From an uncultured beta proteobacterium (GTDB lineage Bacteria > Pseudomonadota > Gammaproteobacteria > Burkholderiales > Burkholderiaceae_C), in the NCBI GenBank assembly GCA_903897925.1, contig CAIUDG010000080.1:62001-126000 (forward strand): a DNA stretch of 64,000 nucleotides, read 5' to 3'. The notes beneath the pieces were generated by a model that did not search any database, was not told the DNA's origin, and worked only from the letters and a program-made list of their open reading frames with translations. The position numbers were made by a program, and so were the translations under genes. Below, one piece after another: positions 36,596 through 45,983 of this stretch. Within the stretch, counting starts at the first letter, position 1. Each line of letters begins with the position of its first letter.

Positions 36596-37690
36596 ATGAG
36601 CGGCAATACCTTTGGACATTTATTTGCAGTCACCAATTTTGGTGAATCCCACGGACCAGCGATTGGCTGTGTCATTGACGGCTGCCCGCCGGGCCTGGCC
36701 CTGAGCGAAGCCGATATCCAGAGCGATCTGGACCGGCGTCGGCCCGGCACCAGCCGCCACGTGACGCAGCGCCAGGAACCGGACGCGGTGCAGATTCTCA
36801 GCGGCGTCTACCAGGGTCTGACCACCGGCACACCGATTGCCCTGCTGATCCAGAACACCGACCAGCGCAGCAAGGACTATGGCGACATCCTGGACCGTTT
36901 CCGTCCCGGCCATGCCGACTACACCTATTTCCAGAAATACGGCCTGCGCGATCCGCGCGGCGGTGGTCGTTCGAGCGCCCGGCTGACGGCGCCGATGGTG
37001 GCCGCAGGGGCGGTGGCCAAGAAGTGGCTGAAGGAAAAATATGGCACTACGTTTCGTGGCTGCATGACGCACATTGGCGACCTGGCGATCGGCTTTGAAT
37101 CCTGGGACCACGTCGCCAGCAACCCCTTTTTCGCGCCCGTGGCCGACGTGTCGGCGCTGGAAGACTACATGGATGCGCTGCGCAAGGCCGGCGATTCCTG
37201 TGGTGCGCGCATCCGCGTCACCGCCAGTGGCATGCCGGTGGGCCTGGGCCAGCCGCTGTTTGACAAGCTTGATGCCGACATTGCCTACGCCATGATGGGT
37301 ATCAACGCAGTGAAGGGCGTCGAGATCGGCGCTGGTTTTGCCAGTGTCGCGCAGCGCGGCACGGTGCATGGCGATTCGCTGACACCGCAGGGCTTTGCCA
37401 GCAACCATGCCGGTGGCGTGCTGGGTGGCATTAGCACCGGTCAGGATCTGGAAGTGAGCATTGCCATCAAGCCAACCAGTTCCATCCTCAGTCCGCGCGA
37501 CAGCATTGACGCCCAGGGCCAAGCGATTCAGGTCGTCACCAAGGGCCGGCACGATCCCTGTGTTGGCATCCGTGCCACACCGATTGCCGAGGCCATGCTG
37601 GCGCTGGTGGTGATGGAGCATGCGCTGCAGCAGCGCGCCCAGTGTGGTGATGTGCAGACTGCGCTGGCGCCCATTGCGGGCCGTATTTAA
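36596..37690 (+). CDS. aroC: Chorismate synthase
   Basis: FMN-dependent last step of the shikimate pathway (5-enolpyruvylshikimate-3-phosphate to chorismate). The product is 364 residues with the family signatures [11 protein letters not shown] (N-terminal), [23 protein letters not shown] and [14 protein letters not shown], plus a C-terminal RHDPC motif ([18 protein letters not shown]). Length and start match the family. It starts 9 bp after the hybrid kinase stop, and a second shikimate gene, aroQ, begins 25 bp after its end. Confidence 0.97.
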   Translation: MSGNTFGHLFAVTNFGESHGPAIGCVIDGCPPGLALSEADIQSDLDRRRPGTSRHVTQRQEPDAVQILSGVYQGLTTGTPIALLIQNTDQRSKDYGDILDRFRPGHADYTYFQKYGLRDPRGGGRSSARLTAPMVAAGAVAKKWLKEKYGTTFRGCMTHIGDLAIGFESWDHVASNPFFAPVADVSALEDYMDALRKAGDSCGARIRVTASGMPVGLGQPLFDKLDADIAYAMMGINAVKGVEIGAGFASVAQRGTVHGDSLTPQGFASNHAGGVLGGISTGQDLEVSIAIKPTSSILSPRDSIDAQGQAIQVVTKGRHDPCVGIRATPIAEAMLALVVMEHALQQRAQCGDVQTALAPIAGRI

Positions 37691-37715
37691 AGCATTGAAA
37701 CGACAGTTCCTACCT

Positions 37716-38162
37716 ATGAAAACCGTATTTGTTCTGAATGGCCCCAACCTGAACCTGCTCGGCACGCGCGAGCCGGCGGTGTATGGTTCGCAAACCCTGG
37801 CCGATGTCCGGCAGTTGTGCGAACAGGCGTGTGCTACGCACGGCTTTGCGCTGGATTTTCGCCAGAGCAACCACGAAGGTGTGTTGGTCGACAGCCTGCA
37901 TGAGGCCGGAATTTTGCATGTCCAGGGCGCTCTGGCCGGCGTGATCCTGAACGCTGGCGCCTACACCCACACCAGCGTGGCCCTGCACGACGCCATCAAA
38001 GGCACCGGCATCACGCTGATCGAACTGCACATCAGCAATGTGCATGCGCGCGAAGCGTTTCGCCACCACTCCTATATTTCGCCCGCAGCCAAGGCGGTCA
38101 TGGCCGGCTTTGGCGTGCCGGGCTATGCGCTGGCGGTGGCGGCACTGGCCGGCATGCAATAA
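37716..38162 (+). CDS. aroQ: Type II 3-dehydroquinate dehydratase
   Basis: Dodecameric type II dehydroquinase, converting 3-dehydroquinate to 3-dehydroshikimate. The product is 148 residues. Visible are the opening FVLNGPNLNLLGTREP, the catalytic tyrosine at residue 23 in VYGSQTL, the QSNHEG loop, and the conserved ISNVHAREAFRHHSY with the catalytic histidine. The start MKTVFVLNGP at 37716 is canonical; a longer in-frame reading begins inside aroC. It is probably in one operon with aroC. In many Burkholderiales aroQ sits next to accB instead, so this pairing is locally distinctive. Confidence 0.96.
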   Translation: MKTVFVLNGPNLNLLGTREPAVYGSQTLADVRQLCEQACATHGFALDFRQSNHEGVLVDSLHEAGILHVQGALAGVILNAGAYTHTSVALHDAIKGTGITLIELHISNVHAREAFRHHSYISPAAKAVMAGFGVPGYALAVAALAGMQ

Positions 38163-38209
38163 GCCTGGGCGGGCGCTGTCCGGCGCGGCGGGCCAGGCTC
38201 CTGGACGCC

Positions 38210-38413
38210 TCAGTGCAGCCGGTGGATCGGGGAGTCGGTGCTGATGCCCCAGTCGCTTTTTTCCGAGGTGGCCGGGTCGCGGCCTTCTTTGGACTGTTCC
38301 TGGTCTACGTACCACAAGGCCAGGCCGGTTCCGCCGATGATGACCACGGCCACGGCGATCAATTTGAGGACGGTGACCCAGACCTTGGGTTCGTCGTCGT
38401 CCGGCTTTTTCAT
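38210..38413 (-). CDS. Small single-pass membrane protein
   Basis: 67-residue protein: charged N-terminus MKKPDDDEPK, one transmembrane helix (about residues 11-34, VWVTVLKLIAVAVVIIGGTGLALWYV) and a short polar C-terminal tail. I do not recognise a family. Its start overlaps the stop of the lysR gene by 4 bp (ATGA), which argues that it is a real, co-translated gene rather than a chance reading frame. It is convergent with aroQ, with 47 bp between stops. Confidence 0.65.
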   Translation of the reverse strand: MKKPDDDEPKVWVTVLKLIAVAVVIIGGTGLALWYVDQEQSKEGRDPATSEKSDWGISTDSPIHRLH

Positions 38414-39420
38414 GGCAACTCCTTGTCTTGCTGGATTTTTCCGGGCACCCCGGTGTGTTTTGTAGTGGCTATTTTCGTCCCATTTGCAGCCCCTGGAAGC
38501 CTTGTGTTGATCGGTGCCAGCACGCTCCAGGCTGGGGTCTGGAAGGCGGCCGCCAAAAAGTCGACCATGGCGCGCACTTTGCCCGGCAGGTATTTCCGGC
38601 TTGGGTAGACCGCCTGCACCGTGATGGCGGCACCCTGCAATTCAGGCAGCACTTCAACCAGGCGTCCCTGGCGCAGGTCTTCGCCGACCAGAAAGCCGGG
38701 CTGGTAGACCAGGCCCTGGTCGGCCAGCGCTGCGGCGCGGCAGGTGTCGCCACTGTTGGTGCGCAGCCGTGGGTGGGTCTGGATAGGGATGCTGCGGCCC
38801 TGCGTATCTTGCAGTTTCCAGGTGTCGCCGTCAGACCACCAGGCATAGGCCATGACGCTGTGCCGGGCGATGTCGGATGCGCTGTGGATGGTTTCGGCCT
38901 GGCGCAGATAGGCCGGTGAGGCGCACAGACGCATGCGGTCATGCGCCAGCGCGCGTGACACCAGCGAAGAGTCCGGCTGGGCGCTGATGCGCACCGCCAG
39001 GTCATAGCCTTCGTCGATCAGGTCAACGATGCGGTCGGTCAGGGTGATGTCGAGTTCCACTTGCGGATGCAACTTCAGAAACTCGCCCCACAGTGGCGCC
39101 AGGTGCAGATTGCCAAAGGTCAGTGGTGCGTTGATTTTCAGGCGCCCGCTGATGTGTGTGGCGCCGGCGCTGGCGGCGGCGTTGGCCTCGGCCAGGTCGG
39201 CCAGAATCTGCCGGCTGCGCTCAAAGTAGTCGGCGCCCGCGTCGGTCAGCGACAGACTGCGCGTGGTGCGGTTGAGCAAGCGGCTGCCGAGGGCGGCTTC
39301 AAGTTCCATCAGCTGGCGTGACAACACGGCTTTGGAGGTGTCCAGGCGCGCCGCCGCAGCGACGAAGCTGCCGGCCTGGACGACACTGACAAAGGCCTGC
39401 ATTTGTTTGAACTGGCTCAT
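38410..39420 (-). CDS. LysR-family transcriptional regulator
   Basis: 336-residue LysR-type regulator. The N-terminal winged helix-turn-helix reads FVSVVQAGSFVAAAARLDTSKAVLSRQL (about residues 10-37), followed by the linker helix and the type-2 periplasmic-binding-fold effector domain (about 90-300). The C-terminal 25 residues (GANGTKIATT...) extend beyond typical members of the family. It is divergent from a dioxygenase gene, the classical arrangement for a LysR regulator and its target, with a shared 112-bp intergenic region. The effector is unknown. Confidence 0.92.
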   Translation of the reverse strand: MSQFKQMQAFVSVVQAGSFVAAAARLDTSKAVLSRQLMELEAALGSRLLNRTTRSLSLTDAGADYFERSRQILADLAEANAAASAGATHISGRLKINAPLTFGNLHLAPLWGEFLKLHPQVELDITLTDRIVDLIDEGYDLAVRISAQPDSSLVSRALAHDRMRLCASPAYLRQAETIHSASDIARHSVMAYAWWSDGDTWKLQDTQGRSIPIQTHPRLRTNSGDTCRAAALADQGLVYQPGFLVGEDLRQGRLVEVLPELQGAAITVQAVYPSRKYLPGKVRAMVDFLAAAFQTPAWSVLAPINTRLPGAANGTKIATTKHTGVPGKIQQDKELP

Positions 39421-39433
39421 GGTGTGACGGTTT

Positions 39434-39454
39434 TTGTCAAAAAAAGTATGACAA
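39434..39454. promoter_or_regulatory. Inverted repeat in the lysR/dioxygenase intergenic region
   Basis: The arms TTGTCA and TGACAA form a perfect 6-bp inverted repeat around a 9-base A-rich spacer, located 13 bp upstream of the lysR start and about 80 bp upstream of the dioxygenase start. It contains a T-N11-A core as in LysR-type regulator boxes. It is a likely autoregulatory/recognition site; binding is inferred. Confidence 0.55.
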
Positions 39455-39532
39455 TGAATCCGATTTTAGTGTGTTTATCTATTTAAATGATCGTTATACA
39501 GTGGCAACATTCCTTTTGAAAGGCTGACTGCC

Positions 39533-40318
39533 ATGATGACCACCAAGCTTCCAACCCTCTTCGTTTCCCACGGTGCGCCGCTGTTTGCGGTGGAGCCGGG
39601 CAGTTCCGGCCCGGCGCTGCAGCAATGGGGCGCCGCGCTTCCAGCCGACCTGCGCGGCGTGGTGGTGCTGTCGCCGCACTGGATGGCACGCACGCCCATG
39701 GTGATGACCACGGCGGCGCCGCAGACCTGGCACGACTTCGGCGGCTTTCCGCCGGCGCTCTATACCTTGCAGTACCCGGCGCCCGGCAGTCCGGCGCTGG
39801 GCCAAGAGGTGATTGCGCTATTGCAGCAGGCCGGCATCACGGCACAGGCCGATGCCAACCGGCCGCTGGACCATGGCGCCTGGGTGCCGCTGATGCACCT
39901 GCTGCCGCGCGCCCAGGTGCCGGTGGTGCAGCTGGCCATGCCGGCCGGCTGGGACGCGCGCCGTCTGTACGCCATGGGCGCGGCGCTGCAGTCTTTGCGC
40001 GACAGCGGCGTGTTGCTGATGGGCTCGGGCAGCATGACGCACAATCTGGCCGAATTTTTTGGTGGCGAACGTGCGGTGGCGCCGTATGTGGTCGAGTTCA
40101 GCCGCTGGGTCGAGCAGCGCCTGCAGGAAGGGGACACCGAGGCCTTGCTGAATTACCGCAGCCTGGCGCCGCACGCGCACCGTGCGCACCCGACCGAAGA
40201 CCATTTCTTACCGCTGTTTTTCGCCCTCGGCGCGGCGGGTGCAGCGGCGCGGCCTGACTATCTGACGCGTGAAGTGATGTACAGCATGCTGGCGATGGAC
40301 AGCTTCGCCTTGCAATAA
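39533..40318 (+). CDS. 4,5-DOPA-extradiol-dioxygenase family protein (YgiD-like)
   Basis: 261-residue class III extradiol ring-cleavage dioxygenase of the DODA/YgiD group. Predicted metal ligands are His13 in FVSHGAP, His49 in VLSPHWM, and a later His in GSMTHNL, with DHGAWVPLMHL matching the catalytic region. Members cleave catecholic substrates such as L-DOPA; the physiological substrate here is unknown. It is divergently transcribed from the LysR regulator gene and probably controlled by it. It ends 7 bp before the convergent patatin gene. Confidence 0.9.
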   Translation: MMTTKLPTLFVSHGAPLFAVEPGSSGPALQQWGAALPADLRGVVVLSPHWMARTPMVMTTAAPQTWHDFGGFPPALYTLQYPAPGSPALGQEVIALLQQAGITAQADANRPLDHGAWVPLMHLLPRAQVPVVQLAMPAGWDARRLYAMGAALQSLRDSGVLLMGSGSMTHNLAEFFGGERAVAPYVVEFSRWVEQRLQEGDTEALLNYRSLAPHAHRAHPTEDHFLPLFFALGAAGAAARPDYLTREVMYSMLAMDSFALQ

Positions 40319-40325
40319 GCCGGCG

Positions 40326-42617
40326 TCACCACAGGCTGAAGCGGCGACCGAGCTGCAAAAACAGGTTGCGGTTGCCGTCGCTGCCGCTGGCGGCGCCCAG
40401 GTAGATGTCGCCGATGCGGCTGTCGACGGCAATGAACAGCGTGGTGCTGTGTTTGAGCACCATGTCGTCGCTGTGCAGCCAGGCATCCCCGGCTTCTGTC
40501 ACCAGCCCGACGAAGGTGGGCTGGTGCAGCACGCCGCCGGTGGACAGGCGGTACATATAGGTGGCCTGCAGGTGGACCAGGCGGTCGCCATTGAGCTGCC
40601 CCAGGTGGTAGGCCCCCATTGACTGGAAGCCGCCCAGGTAGAGCGGCGCCAGTCCGGTGGAGCGGGCGCAGCCATCGCATTCAAAAATGTGGTCGGTGCC
40701 GAGGTTGGCGCCCAGGTTCAGCACATGCGGGCCCAGGCTGCCGGCCCAGAGTCCGCTGGCGCGGTAGCTGGCGTACTGGCTGGTGCCGCTCAGGCCCTGG
40801 GCGGCGTCGACATTGAGGTAGTAGCCCTGGGTTGGGAAGGAGGCCGAGTCGAGCAGGTCAGCGGTGAGCTGGGTTTTCAGCCCGGTGAACTGCCATTGCC
40901 CGTCGTCCAGGTGGTAGTTGATATTGCTGCCACCGGCAAGCGCAAAGCTGACATCGCGCGGCGAGTCGATGCTGATGTTGGTGCGGTTGCTGACCAGTCC
41001 GACGTTGCCGCTGGCGTGCGGCGTGATGTCGTAACCCAGCAAAATGCCGACTTCCTGTTTGGTCAGGGTGGCGTTGGCCATGGTCTGCGCCTGCAGAATG
41101 TCGGGCCGGTACAGCGGCAGCGCGCTGCTGACATAGGAGCCGTACGGGCTCAGGTTCCAGTGTCCGCCCAGCGGTTGCAGCAGGCTGGCGCTGACTTCGT
41201 TTTGGGAGCCGGCACGCAGGTCCACCTGCAGTTCCAACCCGGCTTCGGTGAGCCAGGGGCGGCGCAGGCCGACGCCAACGGAAAACAGGTTGCTGCCGTC
41301 CTTTTCCGAATAGAAGCCGAGGTTGGTTTTCAGGTAGTTCGGGCCGTAGGTTTTTTCGTTGACCTCGACTTGCAGCAGATGCTCACCGGCTGGGGTCTGG
41401 GTCAGCTGGTAGCTCAGGCGTTCGAAGTTGCCGGTGGCGTAGAGTTCGGCCAGTTTCTGCTTCACCAGCGTGGCCTGAAAGCGCTGGCCGACCAGGCTTT
41501 GCAGCGCTTGTTCGATGTAAGCGGCGGGCACATTCTGGTTGCCGCGCACCTGGATTCCCGCCACCGTCACCGGTTCCGTGGGCTGGTCCACCGGTTCGGC
41601 ATCGGCCGCTGGCGCAACCCTATGGGCGGCTAAGCGCTGAAAGGCGGCGTCCTGGGCCATGACCGCTTGTTCGGCGCGCGCAGTGATGGCGGCCTGGTCG
41701 GCAAAGCTGCTGAAACCGAAACCTTTCAGGTCGGGCTGCACCAGAATGTCCTGCGGGCGCAGCAAGGCCAGATTGCGGCGTTCGTTTTGCCGGATCAGGA
41801 TTTGCAGCATCCGGTTGGTTACCTTGAGGGCGTTTTCAGCGCCCGGGGTTTCCGGCGTGTCGCTGTCGCCCAGGTAGGACGCGACGATCACTTCGGCGCC
41901 TTCCTGCAGCGCCAGCTCGATCGGCAGATTGGCCACCAGGCCGCCGTCGACATAGGTGGCGCCGTCAATTTCAATCGGCGCAAAGACGCCCGGCGCGGCC
42001 ATGCTGGCGCGCACGGCGCGGGCCAGATTGCCGCTGCGAAATGCCACCAGCTCACCGTCCTGGTAGCGTGTTGCCACGGCGCGGAACGGGATTTTCAGCT
42101 GGTCAAAATCGGCGTTCTCGGCCACCTGCGGCAGCAGCTCCTGCAGCAGCATCAGCAATTGCTGGCCATCGCTGACGCCGCGTGCAAAGGTCAGTTGTCC
42201 GTCTTTGACGCCGAGTTCCAGGTCGACCGGGTAGCGCCGTTCGTAGGCGCGGGTCTGGTTCGGCAGGTCGCTGCGCTCGATCTGGTCCAGCGCAATGCGG
42301 GCTGGGTCGGTGGTGCGGATGACGGTTTCTATGTCATCGGTGGACATGCCGCTGGCGTACAGGCTGCCGATCACCGCGCCGATGCTGGTGCCAATGATTT
42401 TGGCAATTGGCACGTGGTCGTGTTCCAGCCGGCGCAGCACCGCCAGGTGGGCAAAGCCCTTGGCGCCGCCACCGGCCAGCACCAGCGTGACACGCGGTGT
42501 GCTGGCGGCAGGCGGGTCCGCAGGGGTTTGCGCCAGCGCGCCCGGGCAGGGCAGCAGCGCCAGCCACAGCACGCCGACGGCCAAGCTGGTGCGGAGCAGG
42601 GCGCGGCGCCAGGACAT
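40326..42617 (-). CDS. Patatin-like phospholipase with POTRA and Omp85-type barrel (type Vd autotransporter)
   Basis: 763-residue outer-membrane protein. The signal peptide ends near PGALAQ (about residue 30). The patatin domain (about 41-330) has the oxyanion loop LAGGGAKG, the catalytic serine 78 in GTSIG and the dyad aspartate 224 in DGGL. A POTRA-like segment (about 350-430, VAGIQVRGNQNVPAAYIEQAL) and a 16-strand-type barrel ending ...LQLGRRFSLW follow. This is the architecture of P. aeruginosa PlpD, a phospholipase A exported by type Vd secretion. The ATG at 42617 starts the signal peptide, 20 bp after gcvP. A cleavage linker typical of released PlpD is not obvious, so the lipase may stay cell-bound (inference). 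Confidence 0.9.
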   Translation of the reverse strand: MSWRRALLRTSLAVGVLWLALLPCPGALAQTPADPPAASTPRVTLVLAGGGAKGFAHLAVLRRLEHDHVPIAKIIGTSIGAVIGSLYASGMSTDDIETVIRTTDPARIALDQIERSDLPNQTRAYERRYPVDLELGVKDGQLTFARGVSDGQQLLMLLQELLPQVAENADFDQLKIPFRAVATRYQDGELVAFRSGNLARAVRASMAAPGVFAPIEIDGATYVDGGLVANLPIELALQEGAEVIVASYLGDSDTPETPGAENALKVTNRMLQILIRQNERRNLALLRPQDILVQPDLKGFGFSSFADQAAITARAEQAVMAQDAAFQRLAAHRVAPAADAEPVDQPTEPVTVAGIQVRGNQNVPAAYIEQALQSLVGQRFQATLVKQKLAELYATGNFERLSYQLTQTPAGEHLLQVEVNEKTYGPNYLKTNLGFYSEKDGSNLFSVGVGLRRPWLTEAGLELQVDLRAGSQNEVSASLLQPLGGHWNLSPYGSYVSSALPLYRPDILQAQTMANATLTKQEVGILLGYDITPHASGNVGLVSNRTNISIDSPRDVSFALAGGSNINYHLDDGQWQFTGLKTQLTADLLDSASFPTQGYYLNVDAAQGLSGTSQYASYRASGLWAGSLGPHVLNLGANLGTDHIFECDGCARSTGLAPLYLGGFQSMGAYHLGQLNGDRLVHLQATYMYRLSTGGVLHQPTFVGLVTEAGDAWLHSDDMVLKHSTTLFIAVDSRIGDIYLGAASGSDGNRNLFLQLGRRFSLW

Positions 42618-42637
42618 GGACTGAACGTGTGTGCCGT

Positions 42638-45544
42638 TCAGCTGTCGAGTTCGGCCATCGGCACGCAACTGCAGAACAGATTGCGATCGCCGTAGACGTT
42701 GTCGACCCGGCCCACGCTGGGCCAGTATTTCACCGTGCGCAGGGTCTCTACGGGGAAGGCGGCCAGGGCGCGTGGGTAGGGCCGCGTCCATTGCGCATCG
42801 AGCAGGCTGGCAGCGGTGTGCGGGGCATGCTTGAGCGGGTTGTTGTCCTGCGGCCAGTGACCGGCTTCGACCTGGGCGATTTCGCCGCGGATGGCGATCA
42901 TGGCGTCGATGAAGCGGTCGAGTTCTTCCAGGGTTTCGCTTTCGGTCGGCTCCACCATCAGGGTGTTGGGCACCGGGAAGGACAGGGTTGGCGCATGGAA
43001 GCCGTAGTCCATCAGGCGCTTGGCCACGTCTTCGGCCATGACGCCGCAGCTTTCCTTGAAGTGGCGCAGGTCGAGGATGCACTCGTGCGCCACGTGGCCG
43101 GGCTTGCCGTCGGTGCCGGCGCTGGCGTAGAGCGTCGGGTAATGTGGCGCCAGGCGCGCGCTGACGTAGTTGGCGGCCAGAATGGCGGCTTCGGTGGCGT
43201 GCGTCAGTCCGTCCGGACCCATCATGCGGATATACATCCAGCTGATCGGCAGCACGGCGGCATTGCCCAGCGGCGCGGCGGAAATCGCGCCCACGCCCTG
43301 GCCGCTGTCACTGCCGGGCAGGAACGGCACCAGGTCTTCAACCACGCACACCGGGCCGACACCAGGGCCGCCACCGCCGTGCGGAATGCAGAAGGTCTTG
43401 TGCAGGTTCAGGTGGCTGACGTCGCCGCCGAATTCGCCGGGCGCTGCGGTGCCGACCAAAGCGTTCATGTTGGCGCCGTCGACATAGACCCGGCCGCCGT
43501 GCTGGTGCACCAGGGCGCACAGCTCGGTGACCTGGGTTTCAAACACGCCGTGCGTGCTGGGGTAGGTGATCATCACGGCGGCCAGCTGCTGGCTGTACTG
43601 TTCGCACTTGGCGCGCAGGTCGTTCATGTCGACATTGCCCTTGGCGTCGCAGGCGGTGACCACTACGCTCAGGCCGGCCATCTGGGCGCTGGCCGGATTG
43701 GTGCCGTGGGCGCTGCTCGGAATCAGGCAGATGGTGCGCTGCGTGTCGCCGCGCGCGGCATGCCAGGCCTTGATCACCAGCAGACCGGCGTATTCGCCCT
43801 GGCTACCGGCATTCGGTTGCAGGCTGATGCCGGCGTAGCCGGTGGCGGCGCAGAGCCAGTTGCGCAGCTGCTGGTCGAGCTGGGCGTAGCCCTGGCGTTG
43901 TTCGGCCGGGCAGAACGGGTGGATGTTGGCAAACTCGGGCCAGGTGATCGGAATCATCTCGCTGGTGGCGTTGAGCTTCATGGTGCAGGAGCCCAGCGGA
44001 ATCATGCTGCGGTCCAGCGCCAGGTCTTTGTCCGACAGCATGCGGATGTAGCGCAGCATGCCGGTTTCGGAGTGGTAGGTGTTGAACACCGGGTGCGTCA
44101 GGTAGGCGCTGTGGCGTTGCAGGTCGGCCGGAATCAGGGTGGCGCTGGTGTCGGCATAGTCGGCCACCTGCGGCAGGGTTTGGCCGTCGGTGGCGAACAG
44201 CGACCAGAGCAGGGCGACATCGTCACGCGTGCTGGTTTCGTCCAGCGACAGCGCCAGCGCGTCGGCACTGACCTGGCGCAGGTTGACGCGGGCGGCGTTT
44301 GCGCGCGCCAGAATCTGCGCCGTGGCGGCACCGCTGTGCACCAGCAGCGTGTCAAAGGCGCTCAGAGTGGCAGCGTCGCCAAGCGGCAAGCCCATGGCCT
44401 GCAGCCCCTGGGCCAGAATGGCGGTCAAGGTGGCGACCCGTTGCGCAATGCGCTGCAGCCCGCGCGGGCCGTGGTAGACCGCATACATGCTGGCCACCAC
44501 CGCCGGCAGGACCTGTGCGGTACAGATGTTGGAGGTGGCTTTTTCGCGGCGGATGTGTTGCTCTCGGGTTTGCAGTGCCAGGCGGTAGGCCGGGGCGCCG
44601 TGCACGTCGACACTGACGCCGACCAGGCGGCCGGGCATGGAGCGTTTGAAGTCATCGCGGCAAGCCATATAGGCGGCGTGCGGGCCACCGTTGCACAGGG
44701 GCATGCCAAAGCGCTGGGTGGTGCCGACGACAATGTCGGCCCCGAGTTCGCCGGGTGGCGTCAGCAGGGTCAGGGCCAGCAGATCGGCGGCCATGATGAC
44801 GACGCCGCCCTGGGCTTTGTAGTTGGCGATCCAGCTGCGCTCGTCGCGCACGGCGCCATTCAGGCAGGGGTATTGCAGCAGCACGGCAAAGCTGTCTTGC
44901 TGCAGCGCTTCGGCGCCCTGGACGCTGCGCACTTCGATGCCCAGCGGCGCAGCGCGGGTCTGCAGCACGGCCAGGGTTTGCGGCAGCACCTGCGCGTCGA
45001 CGCAGAACACTTTCGATTTCGATTTGCCGGCGCGCAGCGCCAGCGTCATGGCTTCGGCCGCAGCAGTGCCTTCGTCGAGCATGGAGGCGTTGGCGATGGG
45101 CATGGCGGTGAGGTCGCAGACCATGGTCTGGAAGTTCACCAGGGCTTCCATGCGGCCCTGCGAAATTTCGGCCTGGTAAGGCGTGTAGGCGGTGTACCAG
45201 GCCGGGTTTTCCAGAATGTTGCGCAGGATCACGCCGGGCGTGTGGGTGCCGTAATAGCCCTGGCCGATGAAGCTCTTGAACACCTGGTTCTGTACGGCCA
45301 TGGCTTTCAGTTCGGCCAGCGCACTGGCTTCGGTGACGGCGGGCGGAATGGCCATGGCGCTTTGGCGCGCAATGCTGGCGGGTACCACGCTGGCGATCAG
45401 GGCGCGGCGGCTGGGTTCACCAATGGCTTGCAGCATGCGTTGCTCGTCGTCGGCGGAAAAGCCGATGTGGCGGGCCAGGAATTCGCTGCTGTTTTCGAGC
45501 GCGGCCAGGGGCGTGGGCAGAGGGGTGTTCAAGGGCATCAGCAT
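42638..45544 (-). CDS. gcvP: Glycine dehydrogenase (decarboxylating), P protein
   Basis: PLP-dependent decarboxylase of the glycine cleavage system, 968 residues as the fused homodimeric form. The N-terminal half shows [17 protein letters not shown] and [16 protein letters not shown]. The C-terminal half has the PLP-binding lysine 716 in [17 protein letters not shown], and [11 protein letters not shown]. It releases CO2 from glycine and transfers the aminomethyl group to lipoylated GcvH. It is third in gcvT-H-P order behind a glycine riboswitch and starts 7 bp after gcvH; the patatin gene follows at 20 bp and may be read through. Confidence 0.98.
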   Translation of the reverse strand: MLMPLNTPLPTPLAALENSSEFLARHIGFSADDEQRMLQAIGEPSRRALIASVVPASIARQSAMAIPPAVTEASALAELKAMAVQNQVFKSFIGQGYYGTHTPGVILRNILENPAWYTAYTPYQAEISQGRMEALVNFQTMVCDLTAMPIANASMLDEGTAAAEAMTLALRAGKSKSKVFCVDAQVLPQTLAVLQTRAAPLGIEVRSVQGAEALQQDSFAVLLQYPCLNGAVRDERSWIANYKAQGGVVIMAADLLALTLLTPPGELGADIVVGTTQRFGMPLCNGGPHAAYMACRDDFKRSMPGRLVGVSVDVHGAPAYRLALQTREQHIRREKATSNICTAQVLPAVVASMYAVYHGPRGLQRIAQRVATLTAILAQGLQAMGLPLGDAATLSAFDTLLVHSGAATAQILARANAARVNLRQVSADALALSLDETSTRDDVALLWSLFATDGQTLPQVADYADTSATLIPADLQRHSAYLTHPVFNTYHSETGMLRYIRMLSDKDLALDRSMIPLGSCTMKLNATSEMIPITWPEFANIHPFCPAEQRQGYAQLDQQLRNWLCAATGYAGISLQPNAGSQGEYAGLLVIKAWHAARGDTQRTICLIPSSAHGTNPASAQMAGLSVVVTACDAKGNVDMNDLRAKCEQYSQQLAAVMITYPSTHGVFETQVTELCALVHQHGGRVYVDGANMNALVGTAAPGEFGGDVSHLNLHKTFCIPHGGGGPGVGPVCVVEDLVPFLPGSDSGQGVGAISAAPLGNAAVLPISWMYIRMMGPDGLTHATEAAILAANYVSARLAPHYPTLYASAGTDGKPGHVAHECILDLRHFKESCGVMAEDVAKRLMDYGFHAPTLSFPVPNTLMVEPTESETLEELDRFIDAMIAIRGEIAQVEAGHWPQDNNPLKHAPHTAASLLDAQWTRPYPRALAAFPVETLRTVKYWPSVGRVDNVYGDRNLFCSCVPMAELDS

Positions 45545-45551
45545 GGTCGGC

Positions 45552-45926
45552 TCAGGCGTGCTGGGTCAGTGCGTCGTAGGCGGCGGCGTCCATCAGCTGG
45601 TCGAACTGGGTCCGGTCCTGCAGCTGGATTTTGAAGAACCAGCCAGCGCCCAGCGGGTCGCTGTTGGCCAGTGAAGGGTCGTCGCGCAGGGCGTCATTGA
45701 CGGCGGTGACTTCGGCGTCCACCGGCATGTAGACATCGGCAGCGGCCTTGACCGACTCGACCACACCGGCAACTTCGCCTTTGGCAAAGCGGGTGCCAAC
45801 GGCGGGCAGTTCAACGAATACCACGTCACCGAGGGCGTCTTGCGCGTGCACGGTGATGCCGACGGTGGCGGTGTTGTCAGCGGCCAGTTGCAGCCATTCA
45901 TGGTCAGGGGTGAATTTGATGGTCAT
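45552..45926 (-). CDS. gcvH: Glycine cleavage system H protein
   Basis: 124-residue lipoyl carrier that shuttles the aminomethyl intermediate between GcvP, GcvT and dihydrolipoyl dehydrogenase. The lipoylated lysine is residue 60 in [14 protein letters not shown]. The opening FTPDHEWL and the C-terminal WFFKIQL match the family. It lies between gcvT (57 bp gap) and gcvP (7 bp gap). Confidence 0.97.
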   Translation of the reverse strand: MTIKFTPDHEWLQLAADNTATVGITVHAQDALGDVVFVELPAVGTRFAKGEVAGVVESVKAAADVYMPVDAEVTAVNDALRDDPSLANSDPLGAGWFFKIQLQDRTQFDQLMDAAAYDALTQHA

Positions 45927-45983
45927 GGTGGGGTCCTTGGGGGGTGGGTTGATGGGGAGATTCGGTTGCCGGATGGGCCTGGC

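Noticed and set aside
38163-38209. Terminator between aroQ and the small membrane protein gene
   Set aside because: An inverted AGCCTGG/CCAGGCT pair is present but its loop is over 20 bases and there is no T-run.
42497-45634. Long open frame (over 1000 codons) on the strand opposite gcvP
   Set aside because: It is antisense to a clear glycine dehydrogenase, low-complexity (rich in G, H, Q, R) and shows no family pattern; a GC-rich shadow.
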